DNA of 6,301 nt, from the NCBI GenBank assembly GCA_964230965.1, contig CAXRJA010000014.1:1-6301 (forward strand). The letters are read 5' to 3'. This document shows positions 6,251-6,301 of the stretch, in pieces. The position numbers and the translations under genes are program-made. Below the pieces are notes generated by a model that worked only from the letters and a program-made list of their open reading frames with translations, was not told the origin of the DNA and searched no databases. Origin of the DNA: UBA8290 sp964230965 (GTDB taxonomy: Bacteria; Bacillota_I; Bacilli_A; Acholeplasmatales; Acholeplasmataceae). How positions within the stretch are numbered: the first letter of the stretch is position 1; every line of letters starts with the position of its first letter.

Positions 6251-6301
6251 GAGAAGGTCGCGGGCGACGCCGGCGACGGCAAGCTCGCCGCCAACTGGGT
6301 G
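6242..6301 (+). CDS. Foreign fragment resembling gatB (Asp/Glu-tRNA amidotransferase subunit B), internal piece
   Basis: In the frame whose codons start at 6242, these 60 bases read GFFEKVAGDAGDGKLAANWV. The final KLAANWV, preceded by FFE, is the signature of the C-terminal domain of GatB, which transamidates misacylated Glu-tRNA(Gln) or Asp-tRNA(Asn). From 6249 to 6301, 39 of 53 bases are G or C, and every codon from TTC (6248) onward ends in G or C, as expected of a high-GC genome and unlike every other gene here. It is in a different frame from the UbiB-like gene. It has neither start nor stop. The match is recognised by eye over only 20 residues, so GatB is likely rather than certain; its foreign origin is much surer. 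Confidence 0.7.

Noticed and set aside
5574..6301. Reading the UbiB-like frame on to the window end as one intact partial protein or a fusion with GatB
   Set aside because: After about 6240 the frame gives low-complexity Arg/Ser/Ala/Pro residues, while the good coding signal is in another frame with foreign composition.
1..6301. tRNA or rRNA genes, CRISPR arrays, insertion sequences, attachment sites, riboswitches
   Set aside because: No cloverleaf-like sequence, regularly spaced repeat, transposase or terminal inverted repeat was seen, and the longest intergenic regions (about 100 bases) are too short and AT-rich for a recognisable riboswitch.

Overview
The window is AT-rich (roughly one third GC by eye) bacterial chromosome sequence, densely packed with seven recognisable protein genes, plus about 55 to 60 bases of clearly different, GC-rich DNA at the right edge. 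TGG encodes Trp and TGA is a normal stop, so this is not the mycoplasma/spiroplasma code. The gene content (MhqE/MhqD-type pair, acyltransferase plus zinc-ribbon membrane protein, monofunctional prephenate dehydratase, C15 peptidase, UbiB-like kinase), strong Shine-Dalgarno sites and low GC fit a low-GC Bacillota or an Acholeplasma-like member of Mycoplasmatota. This placement is an inference; no rRNA or other marker is present.

Layout. Positions 1-53 hold a hairpin terminator. A leftward three-gene operon follows (2739 down to 52): a condensation-fold acyltransferase with an HxxxDG motif, a zinc-ribbon six-helix membrane protein, and prephenate dehydratase (pheA). Its genes overlap by 14 and 4 bases. 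A 108-base AT-rich divergent intergenic region separates it from a rightward two-gene operon (2848-4412): a two-module VOC-fold ring-cleaving dioxygenase and an MhqD-type alpha/beta hydrolase, overlapping as ATGA. That operon converges on a leftward pair (5470 down to 4425): a five-helix membrane protein of unknown function and a short, divergent pyroglutamyl-peptidase I, again joined by ATGA. One bidirectional hairpin at 4399-4426 spans both converging stop codons. A second divergent region (5471-5573) has a near-consensus leftward promoter and an extended -10 rightward promoter whose -35 regions overlap. The rightward promoter drives a UbiB/ABC1-family kinase-like gene that is cut off at about 6240.

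Right edge. From about 6240-6249 to 6301 the composition jumps to about 74% GC. The reading frame changes, and the translation resembles the C-terminal part of GatB (Asp/Glu-tRNA amidotransferase subunit B) from a high-GC bacterium. It is best explained as a chimeric join (assembly or library artefact), and the UbiB-like gene should not be read through it.

Functionally the genes are mostly unrelated housekeeping or stress modules: phenylalanine synthesis, defence against quinones and electrophiles, peptide N-terminal trimming, and a lipid- or quinone-linked kinase-like protein. I see no mobile element, CRISPR array, tRNA or rRNA, and no convincing new defence or biosynthetic system. The points most worth checking are the chimeric end, the acyltransferase/zinc-ribbon/pheA operon, and the divergent Pcp paired with an unknown membrane protein.
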